The position numbers and the translations under genes are program-made. DNA of 64,000 bases from JANQIO01 sp043513815. Its GTDB lineage: Bacteria > Pseudomonadota > Gammaproteobacteria > Pseudomonadales > Halieaceae. The notes under the pieces are model-generated. The model ran no database searches and had not been told where the DNA came from. It saw nothing but the letters and a program-made list of their open reading frames with translations. The stretch spans positions 3,658,001 to 3,722,000 of the forward strand of contig CP121313.1 of the NCBI GenBank assembly GCA_043513815.1, in the 5' to 3' direction. This document shows positions 32,239 through 41,860 of the stretch, piece by piece; position 1 is the first letter of the stretch; every line of letters starts with the position of its first letter.

Positions 32239-35032
32239 AGCGGCGCTGCTCCCCCTCGCCGTCCACGTTCACCACACAACGCCCGCACAGGGTCGGGTGC
32301 GTGCTGTCGCTACCCACGTCGGCCCTGCGATGCCAGCAGCGTTCGCATTTCTCGAACTCACTGGGTCGCACCTCCAGCGCCAGGCCGGGGACGTCGGTGG
32401 TGGCGGCGCCCGCCGGGGCATCCGCCAGCGGTGCCACCTCGGCAGCGGAAGTAATCAATACAAACCGCAGTTCCTCACCGAGCTTGTCCAGCGTCGCCGC
32501 CAGATTGTCCTCACAGTAAAGTGTCACTTCAGCGTCCAGGCCACCCCGCAGGGCGCCGCGGCTGCGCTGGTTTTCCAGTTCACGGTTGACCGCATCACGC
32601 ACGGCGATCAGCTGTTCCCAATAGCCTTCTCCGAGCGCGGTGGCCGCTGCACCTGGCGTAAAGCCCTGGTACCACTCGACCAGGAACACCGACGCCTCGC
32701 GCTCACCGGGCAGGTTTTCCCAGATTTCCTCGGCGGTGAAACTGAGGATCGGTGCGATCCACCGCACCAGCGCCTCAGCCACCTGGTACAGGGCGGTCTG
32801 GGCAGAGCGCCGCGCCAGGCTGTCGGGCTGGGTGGTGTACTGGCGGTCCTTGATGATATCCAGGTAGAAACCGCCCAGGTCAGTCACGCAGAAGTTGTGC
32901 AGCTTCTGGTAGATCACGTGGAACTGGTAGGCCTCGTAGGCGGCGATTATTTCTTCCTGCAGCGCGGCGCTGCGGCCGATCACCCAGGCGTCCAGGGCCA
33001 GCAGCTGTCCGGGATCGACACTGTCCCTGCCAGGCTTAAAACCCGTCAGGTTGGAGAGCAGGAAACGTGAGGTATTGCGAATCCGCCGGTAGGAATCCGA
33101 GGTGCGCTTGATAATCTCGTCCGACCAGGCCAGTTCGCCCCGATAGTCAGTGGCGGCCACCCACAGACGTACGATATCGGCACCCAGCTCATTAAGAGCC
33201 TTGCGCGCCGGGACCACGTTGCCCAGCGATTTGGACATCTTGCGGCCATCGCCATCCACAGTAAAACCGTGAGTCAGCAGGGCCTTGTAGGGCGCCTGCT
33301 GCGAGGCGGCGATGCCGGTCAACAGGGAAGACTGGAACCAGCCGCGATGCTGGTCGGAACCCTCCAGGTAGAGATCAGCGGGGGCCTGCAGGCCGTCGCG
33401 ACGGCGCAGTACACAGGCATGGGTCACGCCTGAGTCAAACCACACGTCCATGGTGTCGGTAGATTTCTCGTAGTGCTCGGCGTCATTGCCCAGCAGCTCC
33501 GCAGCCTCCAGATCGAACCAGGCATCGATGCCGCCGGCCTCGACCCGCTCTGCTACCTGCTCGATCAGGGCCGTCGTATCCGGGTGCAGCTCTCCGCTCT
33601 CGCGATGGACAAACAGCGGGATAGGTGAGCCCCAGGTCCGCTGGCGGGAAATACACCAGTCGGGGCGCCCCTCCAGCATGGCGGTCAAGCGCGCGCGTCC
33701 CCAGTCAGGCATGAAGCTGACGTCATCGATGGCGGCCATGGCGGCCTCCTGCAGCCCGGCCTGGCTCATGCTGATAAACCACTGGGGCGTGGCACGGAAG
33801 ATCACTGGCGTCTTGTGACGCCAGCAGTGGGGATAGGAGTGCGGGTATTTTTCCGCGTGCAGCAGCGCGCCGCGCTCCTCCAGCAGTGCAACAATATTGT
33901 CGTTGGCCTTGTTGATGTGCTGGCCTGCGAAAATCTCTGTATCCGGCAGGTAAACACCGTTGCTGCCCACCGGGTTCAAAACCTCCAGCCCGTACTTCTG
34001 GCCAACCACGTAGTCGTCATGACCGTGACCGGGGGCGGTGTGCACGGCGCCGGTGCCGGCTTCCGTGGTCACGTGCTCGCCGAGCACCACCGGCACCTGG
34101 CGCTCGTAAAAAGGATGCTGCAGCAACTGGCCTTCCAGGGCCGCACCGACCACTGTACCGGCCACCTGGGCCTCATCCCAGCCAATCCGTGCGCAAACGG
34201 CGGCCACCAGGTCGCTGGCTATCACCAGTCCGCGTGCGCCGTGCACCACCAGGCTGTATTCCAGCGCCGGGTGCAGGCTTACCGCCAGGCTGGCGGGCAG
34301 TGTCCAGGGTGTCGTGGTCCAGATGGGGATGGCAATCTCGATGCCGTCAGCGTCGAACAGGCCCTGCACGGCCGCCTGGTCGACAGCCTGGTAGGCCACA
34401 TCGATGGCTGCCGATGTCTTGTCCTGGTACTCCACTTCGGCCTCGGCCAGGGCCGAGCCACAGTCCAGGCACCAGTGCACTGGCTTGGCGCCTTTCACCA
34501 GGTGGCCGTTGTCGATGATCTCCGCCAGGGTCCTGAGGATATTGGCTTCGAAGTCGTAGTTCATGGTCAGGTAAGGGTCTTCCCATTCACCGAGAACGCC
34601 CATGCGCACAAAGTCCTCACGCTGGCCGTCGACCTGGGTCGCCGCATATTTCCGGCAGCGATCGCGGAATTCGCGCGCGCTGACTTTCACACCTGGCTTG
34701 CCGACTTTCTTCTCGACATTGAGCTCGATAGGCAGTCCGTGGCAGTCCCAGCCCGGCACGTAGGGAGCATCAAACCCCATCAGGGTTCGCGATTTGACGA
34801 CGATATCCTTGAGGATCTTGTTGGCCGCATGGCCGACGTGCAGCTCACCGTTGGCGTAGGGAGGGCCGTCGTGGAGAATGAATTTCGGCTTGCCGGCACT
34901 GGCCGCGCGGATTTTGCCGTACAGGTCCTGCTCCTGCCATTGAGCCAGGCGCCTGGGTTCGCGCTGCACCAGGCTGGCTTTCATTGGAAAGTCCGTCTGG
35001 GGCAGATTCAGTGTGCTTTTGTAGTCGCTCAT
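32231..35032 (-). CDS. ileS: Isoleucyl-tRNA synthetase
   Basis: A 933-residue class I synthetase with the HIGH-equivalent HVGH (near residue 67), the CP1 editing domain (about 180-400, ending around GHDDYVVGQ), and the KMSKS loop KMSKSLGNV (near 600). The anticodon-binding region is followed by a C-terminal zinc finger with CERCWHRR and CGRCVVN. The length is as in E. coli. Its start overlaps the ribF stop by ATGA. Confidence 0.97.
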   Translation of the reverse strand: MSDYKSTLNLPQTDFPMKASLVQREPRRLAQWQEQDLYGKIRAASAGKPKFILHDGPPYANGELHVGHAANKILKDIVVKSRTLMGFDAPYVPGWDCHGLPIELNVEKKVGKPGVKVSAREFRDRCRKYAATQVDGQREDFVRMGVLGEWEDPYLTMNYDFEANILRTLAEIIDNGHLVKGAKPVHWCLDCGSALAEAEVEYQDKTSAAIDVAYQAVDQAAVQGLFDADGIEIAIPIWTTTPWTLPASLAVSLHPALEYSLVVHGARGLVIASDLVAAVCARIGWDEAQVAGTVVGAALEGQLLQHPFYERQVPVVLGEHVTTEAGTGAVHTAPGHGHDDYVVGQKYGLEVLNPVGSNGVYLPDTEIFAGQHINKANDNIVALLEERGALLHAEKYPHSYPHCWRHKTPVIFRATPQWFISMSQAGLQEAAMAAIDDVSFMPDWGRARLTAMLEGRPDWCISRQRTWGSPIPLFVHRESGELHPDTTALIEQVAERVEAGGIDAWFDLEAAELLGNDAEHYEKSTDTMDVWFDSGVTHACVLRRRDGLQAPADLYLEGSDQHRGWFQSSLLTGIAASQQAPYKALLTHGFTVDGDGRKMSKSLGNVVPARKALNELGADIVRLWVAATDYRGELAWSDEIIKRTSDSYRRIRNTSRFLLSNLTGFKPGRDSVDPGQLLALDAWVIGRSAALQEEIIAAYEAYQFHVIYQKLHNFCVTDLGGFYLDIIKDRQYTTQPDSLARRSAQTALYQVAEALVRWIAPILSFTAEEIWENLPGEREASVFLVEWYQGFTPGAAATALGEGYWEQLIAVRDAVNRELENQRSRGALRGGLDAEVTLYCEDNLAATLDKLGEELRFVLITSAAEVAPLADAPAGAATTDVPGLALEVRPSEFEKCERCWHRRADVGSDSTHPTLCGRCVVNVDGEGEQRRFA

Positions 35033-35958
35033 AGTTGAAAAAACTGGCGCCCGTGGGCAATGTCCTTGTGTATCTGTGTCTTTAGTGCGTCGAGCGAATC
35101 AAACTTCATCTCGTCGCGAATTTTTTCCCGGAAAGTCACTACCAGACGGCGACCGTACAGGTCTCCTTCCCAGTCCAGCAGGTTGACCTCCAGGTTGGCG
35201 CGAAACGCCTCGCCAATCGTAGGCCTCACGCCCACATTGGCCACACCGGGCTCCGGCCGCGCCGACGCCCCGGCTACCTCCACCACGTAGACCCCTGACA
35301 AGGGCGCCCGCAGCCGGTGCAATTCCAGATTGGCGGTGGGCACACCAATGGTACGTCCGCGCTGGTCGCCGTACACCACTTTCCCGGACATCGAGTAGGG
35401 CCGGCCCAGCAGCTCTTCCGCCAGGGCGAAATCGGCGCTAGACAGCGCCTCGCGGATGCGTGTGCTGCTGACCCGCTCGCCGCCCACATCCAGGGTATCG
35501 GTGTGCATGACCTCAAAGCCGTGCTCCCGGCCCTGGACCTGCATCAGCTCGAAGCCCCCCTCGCGGTCGCGACCGAAACGCAGGTCGTCGCCCATCACCA
35601 CGTAGCGCACACCCAGACCGTCTACGAAAATGCGGCGTACAAATTCGACGGCCGCCATGGTCCGTAGCGCCTCGTCAAAACGCACCCGCAGCACGCGGTC
35701 GATGCCGATGGCCGCGAAGGCCTCCAGCTTTTCCCGGAAACTCATCAGTCGCGGTGGCGCCTCACGGGGCGCCAGGTATTCCCGCGGCAGCGGCTCGAAC
35801 ACCACCACAGCGGACGGCAGCGCCAGTGTTTCTGCCTGCTCCAGCACATGCTGGAGCACAGCCCGGTGGCCGTGATGTACGCCGTCGAAAGCACCGATGG
35901 TTGCTACACATCCACGGTGCCGGGGCCGCAGGTTATGAAGACCGCGAATCAGCTCCAT
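35029..35958 (-). CDS. ribF: Bifunctional riboflavin kinase / FAD synthetase
   Basis: A 309-residue protein with an N-terminal FMN adenylyltransferase domain (GAFDGVHHGHRAVL, then STRIREAL) and a C-terminal flavokinase domain (GRTIGVPTANLEL). It makes FMN and FAD. The start is the ATG at 35958 (MELIRGLHNLRPRHRG), the usual N-terminus. The longer frame to 36003 has no support. Its stop overlaps the ileS start by 4 nt. Confidence 0.94.
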   Translation of the reverse strand: MELIRGLHNLRPRHRGCVATIGAFDGVHHGHRAVLQHVLEQAETLALPSAVVVFEPLPREYLAPREAPPRLMSFREKLEAFAAIGIDRVLRVRFDEALRTMAAVEFVRRIFVDGLGVRYVVMGDDLRFGRDREGGFELMQVQGREHGFEVMHTDTLDVGGERVSSTRIREALSSADFALAEELLGRPYSMSGKVVYGDQRGRTIGVPTANLELHRLRAPLSGVYVVEVAGASARPEPGVANVGVRPTIGEAFRANLEVNLLDWEGDLYGRRLVVTFREKIRDEMKFDSLDALKTQIHKDIAHGRQFFQL

Positions 35959-36004
35959 GGAATCAGGGGATCGTGCCAGGTCAAGGGCGGCCATTATAGC
36001 CAAA

Positions 36005-37600
36005 TCACCCGGCTTTTTGCGTATAAAAATCCGCCAGGCGAGTGCCCAGTAGCGCGTGGCTGACCAGATAGGCCACCAGCCCTGCTGTTACCAGCAGCGC
36101 CAGCTCCAGGGCCCGCTGCCACCAGGGCCAACCCTGCCAGGCCTGGGCTTCCGGCAGCAGCCACCAGAGCACCATCACCATCGCCAGCGTGGCGATGCAC
36201 AGGCGGGCGAAAAACCGGCTCCAGCCGGCCTGGAAGTTCAGCACCTCCCGCCGACGCAGGCCGCGCAGCAGCAGGCCGGCATTGAGCCAGGCCGACAGGC
36301 TGGTGGCCAGCGCCAGGCCCACATGGCCGATATTGAAAAACAGGTACAGCGGCACCACAAAAGCCAGGTTCATCACCATATTGGCCACCATGGCCACGAT
36401 ACCGATGCGCACCGGTGTCACCATATCCTGGCGAGCATAAAAACCCGGCGCGAGCACCTTCACCAACATGAAAGCCACCAGCCCCAGGCAGTAGGCCCGC
36501 AGGCTGAGGGCGGCCATGGCCACATCCGTGGCTGCCATGGCGCCATACTGGAACAGGCTGGTGAGTATCGGCTCCGCCAGCACCAGCAGTGCAATGCAGG
36601 CGGGCAGACCGATCAGCAGTACACCGCGCATGGCCCAGTCGAGGGTTTCCGAAAACTGCTGCCCGTCGTCCCCCGCCTTGAGTCGCGACAGCCGCGGCAG
36701 GATGACCGTGGCGATGGCAATCCCGAACACCCCGAGCGGCAGTTCGGTCAGTCGGTCGGAATAATACAGCCAGGACACACTGCCAGTGGGCAGGAACGAG
36801 GCCAGCACGGTATCCAGCAGCAGGTTGATCTGGCTGACCGAGACCCCGAACAGCGCCGGCAGCATCAGCGTGCCGATCTGTCGCACACCCGGGTGCTGGG
36901 TGTCCCAGCGCGGGCGGGGCACCAGCTCGAGTTTGTAGAGAAAAGGCAGCTGGAACAGCAGCTGCACAATGCCCGCCATCATCACCCCCCAGGCCAGGGC
37001 ATAGGCGGGGTCGTCAAACCAGGGGCTGGCGAACAGCGCCGCACAGATTAGCGAGATATTGAGCCATACCGGCGTGAAGGCCGGCACGGCAAAGCGCCCA
37101 TAGCTGTTGAGGATGGCGCCGCAAAACCCCGTCATGGAAATCAGGAACAGGTAGGGAAACGTCACCCTGATCATTTCCACGGTAATGGCGTACTTTGCCG
37201 GGTCGCGCACAAAGCCCGGCGCGAATACCGCAGTGACCACCGGCGCGCCCGCCACCATCAGCAGCGTAAGCAACAACAGGCTGCCGCCCAGCACCCCGGC
37301 CACCCGGTCGACCAGTGCCTGCACCGCCGCCCGGGAACCGGCCGCGCGGTATTCCGCCAGGACCGGCACAAAGGCCTGGGAGAAGGCGCCCTCCGCAAAC
37401 AGCCTGCGCAGGAAGTTGGGCACCTTGAAGGCAACAAAAAAGGCGTCGGCGTTGGCGGTTGCACCGATGAAGACAGCAATTACGACGTCGCGCAACAGAC
37501 CCAGCACCCGCGACAGCAGCGTCATGGTGCCCACCACGGCGCTGGATTTCAGCAGGCCTCCATCGCGTTCGACGACCATCGCGCCCTCGCCCTCGCTCAT
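36005..37600 (-). CDS. murJ: Lipid II flippase MurJ
   Basis: A 531-residue MOP-superfamily membrane protein with about 14 helices. The N-terminal signature SRVLGLLRDVVIAVFIGATANADAFFVAFKVPNFLRRLFAEGAFS is typical and contains the conserved arginines and the AFF element. It flips lipid II across the inner membrane for peptidoglycan synthesis. Its ATG overlaps the thpR stop (ATGA), and ribF follows 46 bp downstream, a common gammaproteobacterial order. Confidence 0.95.
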   Translation of the reverse strand: MSEGEGAMVVERDGGLLKSSAVVGTMTLLSRVLGLLRDVVIAVFIGATANADAFFVAFKVPNFLRRLFAEGAFSQAFVPVLAEYRAAGSRAAVQALVDRVAGVLGGSLLLLTLLMVAGAPVVTAVFAPGFVRDPAKYAITVEMIRVTFPYLFLISMTGFCGAILNSYGRFAVPAFTPVWLNISLICAALFASPWFDDPAYALAWGVMMAGIVQLLFQLPFLYKLELVPRPRWDTQHPGVRQIGTLMLPALFGVSVSQINLLLDTVLASFLPTGSVSWLYYSDRLTELPLGVFGIAIATVILPRLSRLKAGDDGQQFSETLDWAMRGVLLIGLPACIALLVLAEPILTSLFQYGAMAATDVAMAALSLRAYCLGLVAFMLVKVLAPGFYARQDMVTPVRIGIVAMVANMVMNLAFVVPLYLFFNIGHVGLALATSLSAWLNAGLLLRGLRRREVLNFQAGWSRFFARLCIATLAMVMVLWWLLPEAQAWQGWPWWQRALELALLVTAGLVAYLVSHALLGTRLADFYTQKAG

Positions 37601-38136
37601 GCCGCCAACTCCATGCGCTGCAGGGGAACGTAGCGACGTTCCTTGAGCTGGCTTTCGAACAGCACCAGTTCGTCGAGCTGCGCTGCCATCGGGGTGATCG
37701 GCAACAGGGCTGGCGGGGTCACCAGCTTGCGTGAACCCTTCAGCCGCGCGAGCGTCAGGTGAGGCCGGTAACTGCGCTGCTCACTGTGAAAGCCCGCCCG
37801 GCGCAGGGCTGCGGCAAGCTCGGCCTGCAGAGTCATCAACGCCGGCGCCGGCTCGACCCGCAGGGTCAACAAGCGCGGCTTGAGTGCCGACGGAAACCAT
37901 TCGAGACAGTCCAGAGACACCGAGAGCGGCGCATGCCGACTGGCCACCGGGTCTACCGCGTCCACCACGCGACCGACGGATGCCGCCGCAGTTTCGCCCA
38001 GAAACACTGCGGTGATATGCCAGTTCTCGGGCGGCACCCAGCGCAGGGGCAGTGTATCGGGCATTTCCAGCCGGTCGCACAGGCTGTATACCGCGCGCTC
38101 TACGCTGTCCGGGGCAAAACCGAGAAACAGACGCAT
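37597..38136 (-). CDS. thpR: RNA 2',3'-cyclic phosphodiesterase (ThpR/LigT)
   Basis: A 179-residue 2H phosphoesterase. The two HxT motifs are HITAVFLGE (near residue 42) and HLTLARL (near 125). It hydrolyses RNA 2',3'-cyclic phosphates to 2'-phosphates. I start at ATG 38136 (MRLFLGF), overlapping the nudF stop as TGATG. The longer frame to 38181 lies within nudF. Confidence 0.9.
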   Translation of the reverse strand: MRLFLGFAPDSVERAVYSLCDRLEMPDTLPLRWVPPENWHITAVFLGETAAASVGRVVDAVDPVASRHAPLSVSLDCLEWFPSALKPRLLTLRVEPAPALMTLQAELAAALRRAGFHSEQRSYRPHLTLARLKGSRKLVTPPALLPITPMAAQLDELVLFESQLKERRYVPLQRMELAA

Positions 38137-38747
38137 CAGGTCCAGCGCTGGCGCAGCGCGTCCCCGTGAATCTGCAGCCACTGCAGGGCGATGAGGGTGT
38201 GGCCGTTATTGATGCGGTTGTTTTCCAGCATCGCCATGACTTCGACGCGCGGCAACCGATGCACCAGGATGTCTTCTCCCTCCTCCAGACAGCCGTGCAC
38301 ACCGCTGGCGGCGGCGCTGCTGACGCGACCCACAAACAGGCGCACCTGCTCCGAACAGGCCCCCGGGCTGGGGAAAAAGGTCACGATGGGCTCCAGTGCA
38401 GCCAGTGACAGGCCAGACTCCTCGGCGGTTTCCCGGTGCGCAACGTCCTCGTCACTCTCCCCGGGCTCTACCACGCCGGCGACCAGCTCCAGCATCCAGG
38501 GGCTGGCGTCGCCGCGGACGGCGCCGACCCGGAACTGCTCCAGCATCACCAGTTCATCGCGGTCCGGGTCCCACAGCAGCACGCCGACCGCGTCGCCACG
38601 CTCGAACAGCTCGCGAGTGATAGGCGCACTCCAGCCACCATCAAAGCGGCGATGTTCCAGGGTGACCCGGCGCAGCCGATAATGACCGCTGAAAGCATCC
38701 TCATCCGTGAGCACCCGGACGTCGCTGGCTGTGTAGGTAAGTTCCAT
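38136..38747 (-). CDS. nudF: ADP-ribose pyrophosphatase (Nudix)
   Basis: A 203-residue Nudix hydrolase. The Nudix box reads GVVEPGESDEDVAHRETAEE, matching GX5EX7REUXEEXGU with the final Ser-Gly-Leu. The N-terminal dimerisation domain and the loop FFPSPGACSEQVRLFVG are typical of ADP-ribose pyrophosphatases. It splits ADP-ribose to AMP and ribose-5-phosphate. It starts 2 bp after the pyrB stop and overlaps thpR. Confidence 0.9.
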   Translation of the reverse strand: MELTYTASDVRVLTDEDAFSGHYRLRRVTLEHRRFDGGWSAPITRELFERGDAVGVLLWDPDRDELVMLEQFRVGAVRGDASPWMLELVAGVVEPGESDEDVAHRETAEESGLSLAALEPIVTFFPSPGACSEQVRLFVGRVSSAAASGVHGCLEEGEDILVHRLPRVEVMAMLENNRINNGHTLIALQWLQIHGDALRQRWT

Positions 38748-38749
38748 GG

Positions 38750-39766
38750 CTACTGGAAGCGGCTACCGGTATACCAGTTGACTTCACGAGCACCGCGGTC
38801 GACCTGGTCGACGACATCCAGCACCAGTGCAAACAGCGCCATGCGCACCACGACGCCGTTGTCGGTCTGGCGGAAGATGGCCAGATTGGGATTATCGTTG
38901 AGGTCGTCGTCCAGCTCGCGGGCGCCTTCACGGGAATCCCGCGGCAGCGGGTGCATGATGACCGTGTTGGGCTCGCAGTGTTCGGTGTAGATGTTCTGGT
39001 TGAGCCGAAAGCGGCCGCGGTACAGGTCGGCTTCCTCGGGGGAGCCAAAGCGCTCCTCCTGGATGCGGGTGGAGTAGGCGATATCGACATGGGCGATATG
39101 ACCCTCCAGCTCATCGGTCTCGTTGACCTGGTGGCCGGCGCTGCGCATAGCCTCGACAATATCTCCCGGCATGCGCAGTTCCGCTGGCGATATCAGCTGC
39201 ACGTCCAGCGACTGGAAAAGGCACAGCAGCTTGCAGAGGGAGTGCACGGTGCGACCAAAGCGCAGGTCGCCGATCAGGGCAATGCGCAGCCCGTCGATGC
39301 CGCCGCCGCGGTCGTGCACCTCGCTCTTGATGGTATACAGGTCCAGCAGGGCCTGGGTGGGATGTTCATTGGCCCCGTCGCCACCGTTCAATACCGGCAC
39401 ACGGCTGGCGCTGGCAAACTCCGAAACGGAGCCGGGATCCGGGTGACGCATGGCAATCACATCACTGTAGCCGCTGATGACCCGGGCGGTGTCGTAGAGG
39501 GATTCGCCCTTGGCAATGGCGGAATCCTCAAAACCGGTGGTCTCGCGTACTTCTCCACCCAACAGGTTGAAAGCGGAACCAAAGCTCACCCGGGTGCGGG
39601 TGCTGGGCTCAAAAAACATGTTGCCCAGTACGGCCCCTTCCAGCACCCGCGTGACGCGCTTGCGACGCGCGTAGGGCACCATCTTGTCAGCCACTGCGAA
39701 GATACGCTCGATATCCGCGCGCTCGAACTGGTTAACTGACAGTATGTGCTGGCCGGCGAAGTGCAT
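38750..39766 (-). CDS. pyrB: Aspartate carbamoyltransferase catalytic subunit
   Basis: A 338-residue transcarbamylase that forms N-carbamoyl-aspartate in pyrimidine synthesis. It shows the carbamoyl phosphate motif STRTR (near residue 55), HPTQALLDLYTI and the C-terminal HPLPRDSREG. Its length fits class B or C enzymes. No pyrI or pyrC lies next to it here. GGGGG precedes the ATG. It seems to be the first gene of the long pyrB-nudF-thpR-murJ-ribF-ileS-lspA-fkpB-ispH series. Confidence 0.94.
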   Translation of the reverse strand: MHFAGQHILSVNQFERADIERIFAVADKMVPYARRKRVTRVLEGAVLGNMFFEPSTRTRVSFGSAFNLLGGEVRETTGFEDSAIAKGESLYDTARVISGYSDVIAMRHPDPGSVSEFASASRVPVLNGGDGANEHPTQALLDLYTIKSEVHDRGGGIDGLRIALIGDLRFGRTVHSLCKLLCLFQSLDVQLISPAELRMPGDIVEAMRSAGHQVNETDELEGHIAHVDIAYSTRIQEERFGSPEEADLYRGRFRLNQNIYTEHCEPNTVIMHPLPRDSREGARELDDDLNDNPNLAIFRQTDNGVVVRMALFALVLDVVDQVDRGAREVNWYTGSRFQ

Positions 39767-39834
39767 GGAGCCCCCTGTTGATGGTCGCCATTATAAAGGC
39801 CGGAACCCACTCCAGTAACGGCATTATTGCCGCG

Positions 39835-40020
39835 CTGGTCCGGTCGTCATCGACGCCTCGCATCCAGCGCTGCTGAAAATAGTGCTCCGTAGATCGGGTG
39901 CGAACTGGGCATGGGCTGCCCCGGACGCGCTAAAAGCATGACATCCCTGTCTCGCTCGGCAACGGCCGTCCTGGCCGTTGACGGTCCGGGGCAGCCCATG
40001 CCCAGTCCGCACCCTCGTAT
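39835..40020 (+). repeat. Dispersed palindromic repeat, copy R3 (best-preserved)
   Basis: Arms 39897-39925 and 39985-40013 are inverted repeats over 28 of 29 positions. The core contains AAAAGCATGACATCCCTGTC, CGCTCGGCAACGG and the inner hairpin AACGGCC GTCCT GGCCGTT. The left flank resembles that of R2. It lies in the pyrB-sbcB gap (39767-40396), in which no gene was found. Confidence 0.75.
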
Positions 40021-40081
40021 AGCGCAAGACTCATGTGTTAAAGAGCTCTGACCCCTTTAATGCACTGTCTCGCTCGACTGC

Positions 40082-40278
40082 GCGGATCGCCGCCCGGGCC
40101 GTCCTGGCCGCAGACGGTCCCGGCAGGGCCCCGGGCACCGCACGCGCTCCGTCAGTGCAAATCCAAATACCGGTATTCGTGGCTCTCGATCCGGAAACCC
40201 GCGTGGTAAAAGGGCGTGAGCTGGGCAGACCCCCTCCACGGACCGTCAACGGCCAGGACGGCCCGGGCGGCGATCCGC
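40082..40278. repeat. Perfect 29-bp inverted repeat around a 139-bp spacer
   Basis: The arms 40082-40110 and 40250-40278 are exact reverse complements. They begin GCGGATCGCCGCCCGGGCCG on the left and include the GGCCGTCCTGGCCG piece of the dispersed repeat core. The right arm lies within copy R4, so this looks like a second, degenerate core copy facing R4. Confidence 0.75.
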
Positions 40279-40372
40279 ATTGCCGAGCGAGACAGGGATG
40301 TCATGCTTTTAGCGTGTCCGAGGAGGGGGGATGCCCAGTTCATGCCCGCGCTACGGAGCTGCACTCAAGCAC
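40221..40372 (-). repeat. Dispersed palindromic repeat, copy R4 (inverted)
   Basis: On the minus strand this reads like R3: CGGACACGCTAAAAGCATGA, then CATCCCTGTCTCGCTCGGCA, then GGCCGTTGACGGTCCG. Its arms 40221-40243 and 40316-40338 pair over 20 of 23 positions and differ in sequence from the R1 and R3 arms. It ends about 25 bp before the sbcB stop codon. Confidence 0.75.
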
Positions 40373-40396
40373 GTGCATAAGAGACCCGTCCGAGTT

Positions 40397-41824
40397 TCAA
40401 ACCAGCAGGCTGTCGCCGTATTCCAGCAGGGCATCCAGCACTGCCTGTTGCTGTGGGGTAGCGGTTTGGGAGAGCTGTTCGATCTCGGCCTGGAAGCGAT
40501 CGAGGGTGATGGAGGCGCCCGCCTCCGGGTCGGTGAGGGTCTGGAAGCGCTGCTCCTCCCACTGGGCGCGCTCAGTGTCGTTAAGACTGTGCGGGTAGTT
40601 GCGGGCCCGGTAGCGGAACAGCATCTCCGGCAGGCGGGCATCCTCGAAGCCGAAGGATTGCGCGGCCAGCTCTTCCGGTGTGGCGGCGCGGACCCGGTCC
40701 ATGCTGCGGCGGTCGCCGTCGCTGAAGAAGCCGCCGCTGTAGAGCATGCGGTCCGGGTCGGTGATGTCCGGGAGCTGGCGGTTGGCGTACAGGGCCTGGA
40801 GCTTGGCGGGCAGGCCGGGGATGGCCTGCAGCCGCGCGCGATTTGCCCGGCAACGCTCTACGTCCATGCCAAGACGCTCAGCAGTGGGCGCATCCAATAG
40901 CTTTGGTGTCACCACGATGGGCGAACGGTTGATATGGATACTCTTGATGCCGGGCCGGTCGACGCCCTCCGGAAGGGCGTCTTTCGCACAGAACAGAAGC
41001 TGGGCCAGCGCTTCTGCTGACAGCTCCTCCAGGCAGCCCGGATCCGCGGCCAGGTCGAAACAGATGATCTCGTTCTTGTTGACCGGATGGCGGGCCAACG
41101 GCGCGACCAGGGCGATATTGTGCCGCGCGGTCCCGAACATGCCGGATACGTGTAACACGGGTTTTGCCTGCTCAAGGTCCAGGTGCGACAGGACGAACTG
41201 CTTGTCACGCAGCCGCAGTGCGTAGTCGAACAGCTTCGGCTGCCGGTCGCGCAGCAGCCGCGCCATGCCAATGGTCGCCTCCACGTCTGACAGGGCGTCG
41301 TGGGCGGCCTCGTGGCCGATGCCGTTGGCTGCGGTCAGCTTCTCGAGACGAAAACTCGGTTTGCCGTCATCCCCTGTCGGCCACTCGATACCCTCCGGCC
41401 GCAGCGCGTGCGCCAGGCGCACCACGTCGATCAGGTCCCAGCGTGAATTGCCGCTCTTCCACTCGCGGGCGTAGGGGTCGAAGAAATTGCGGTACAGCGT
41501 GTAGCGAGTCACTTCGTCGTCGAAGCGGATGCTGTTGTAGCCCACACTGCAGGTACCGGGGCGCGCCAGCTCGTCATGAATACGAGCAATGAACTCACTC
41601 TCAGGCACCCCCTCGGCCAGTGCCTGCTGGGGCGTAATACCGGTGACCAGGCAGGCCTGTGGCTGGGGCAGCACATCGCGGGCGGGTGCCGCAAACAGCA
41701 CCAGCGGCTTGCCAATGACATTCAGGTCGGCGTCGGTGCGCAGGCCGGCAAACTGCACCGGCCGATCCCGGGAGGGGTCGGCACCAAAGGTCTCATAGTC
41801 GTGCCAGTAAAAAGTGTCAGCCAT
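40397..41824 (-). CDS. sbcB: Exodeoxyribonuclease I
   Basis: A 475-residue DEDDh 3'-5' exonuclease for single-stranded DNA, active in recombination and mismatch repair. The active-site motifs are HDYETFG (Exo I, near residue 8), the VGYNSIRFDDE region (Exo II), and HEAAHDALSDVEAT (Exo III). A C-terminal exonuclease I-specific domain follows, completing the clamp. The start is the ATG at 41824, and seven upstream in-frame codons are not needed. The length matches E. coli SbcB (475). Confidence 0.95.
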   Translation of the reverse strand: MADTFYWHDYETFGADPSRDRPVQFAGLRTDADLNVIGKPLVLFAAPARDVLPQPQACLVTGITPQQALAEGVPESEFIARIHDELARPGTCSVGYNSIRFDDEVTRYTLYRNFFDPYAREWKSGNSRWDLIDVVRLAHALRPEGIEWPTGDDGKPSFRLEKLTAANGIGHEAAHDALSDVEATIGMARLLRDRQPKLFDYALRLRDKQFVLSHLDLEQAKPVLHVSGMFGTARHNIALVAPLARHPVNKNEIICFDLAADPGCLEELSAEALAQLLFCAKDALPEGVDRPGIKSIHINRSPIVVTPKLLDAPTAERLGMDVERCRANRARLQAIPGLPAKLQALYANRQLPDITDPDRMLYSGGFFSDGDRRSMDRVRAATPEELAAQSFGFEDARLPEMLFRYRARNYPHSLNDTERAQWEEQRFQTLTDPEAGASITLDRFQAEIEQLSQTATPQQQAVLDALLEYGDSLLV

Positions 41825-41860
41825 CAGCCCCTGCCTGGGCCTCATATACGGGGCGCGTGA

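Noticed and set aside
39824..40027. Frames over the palindromic repeats (GCHAFS-type peptides) at 39824-40027 and 40035-40598
   Set aside because: The same words recur where the dispersed repeat is present in other frames and strands, and no translation signals are seen.
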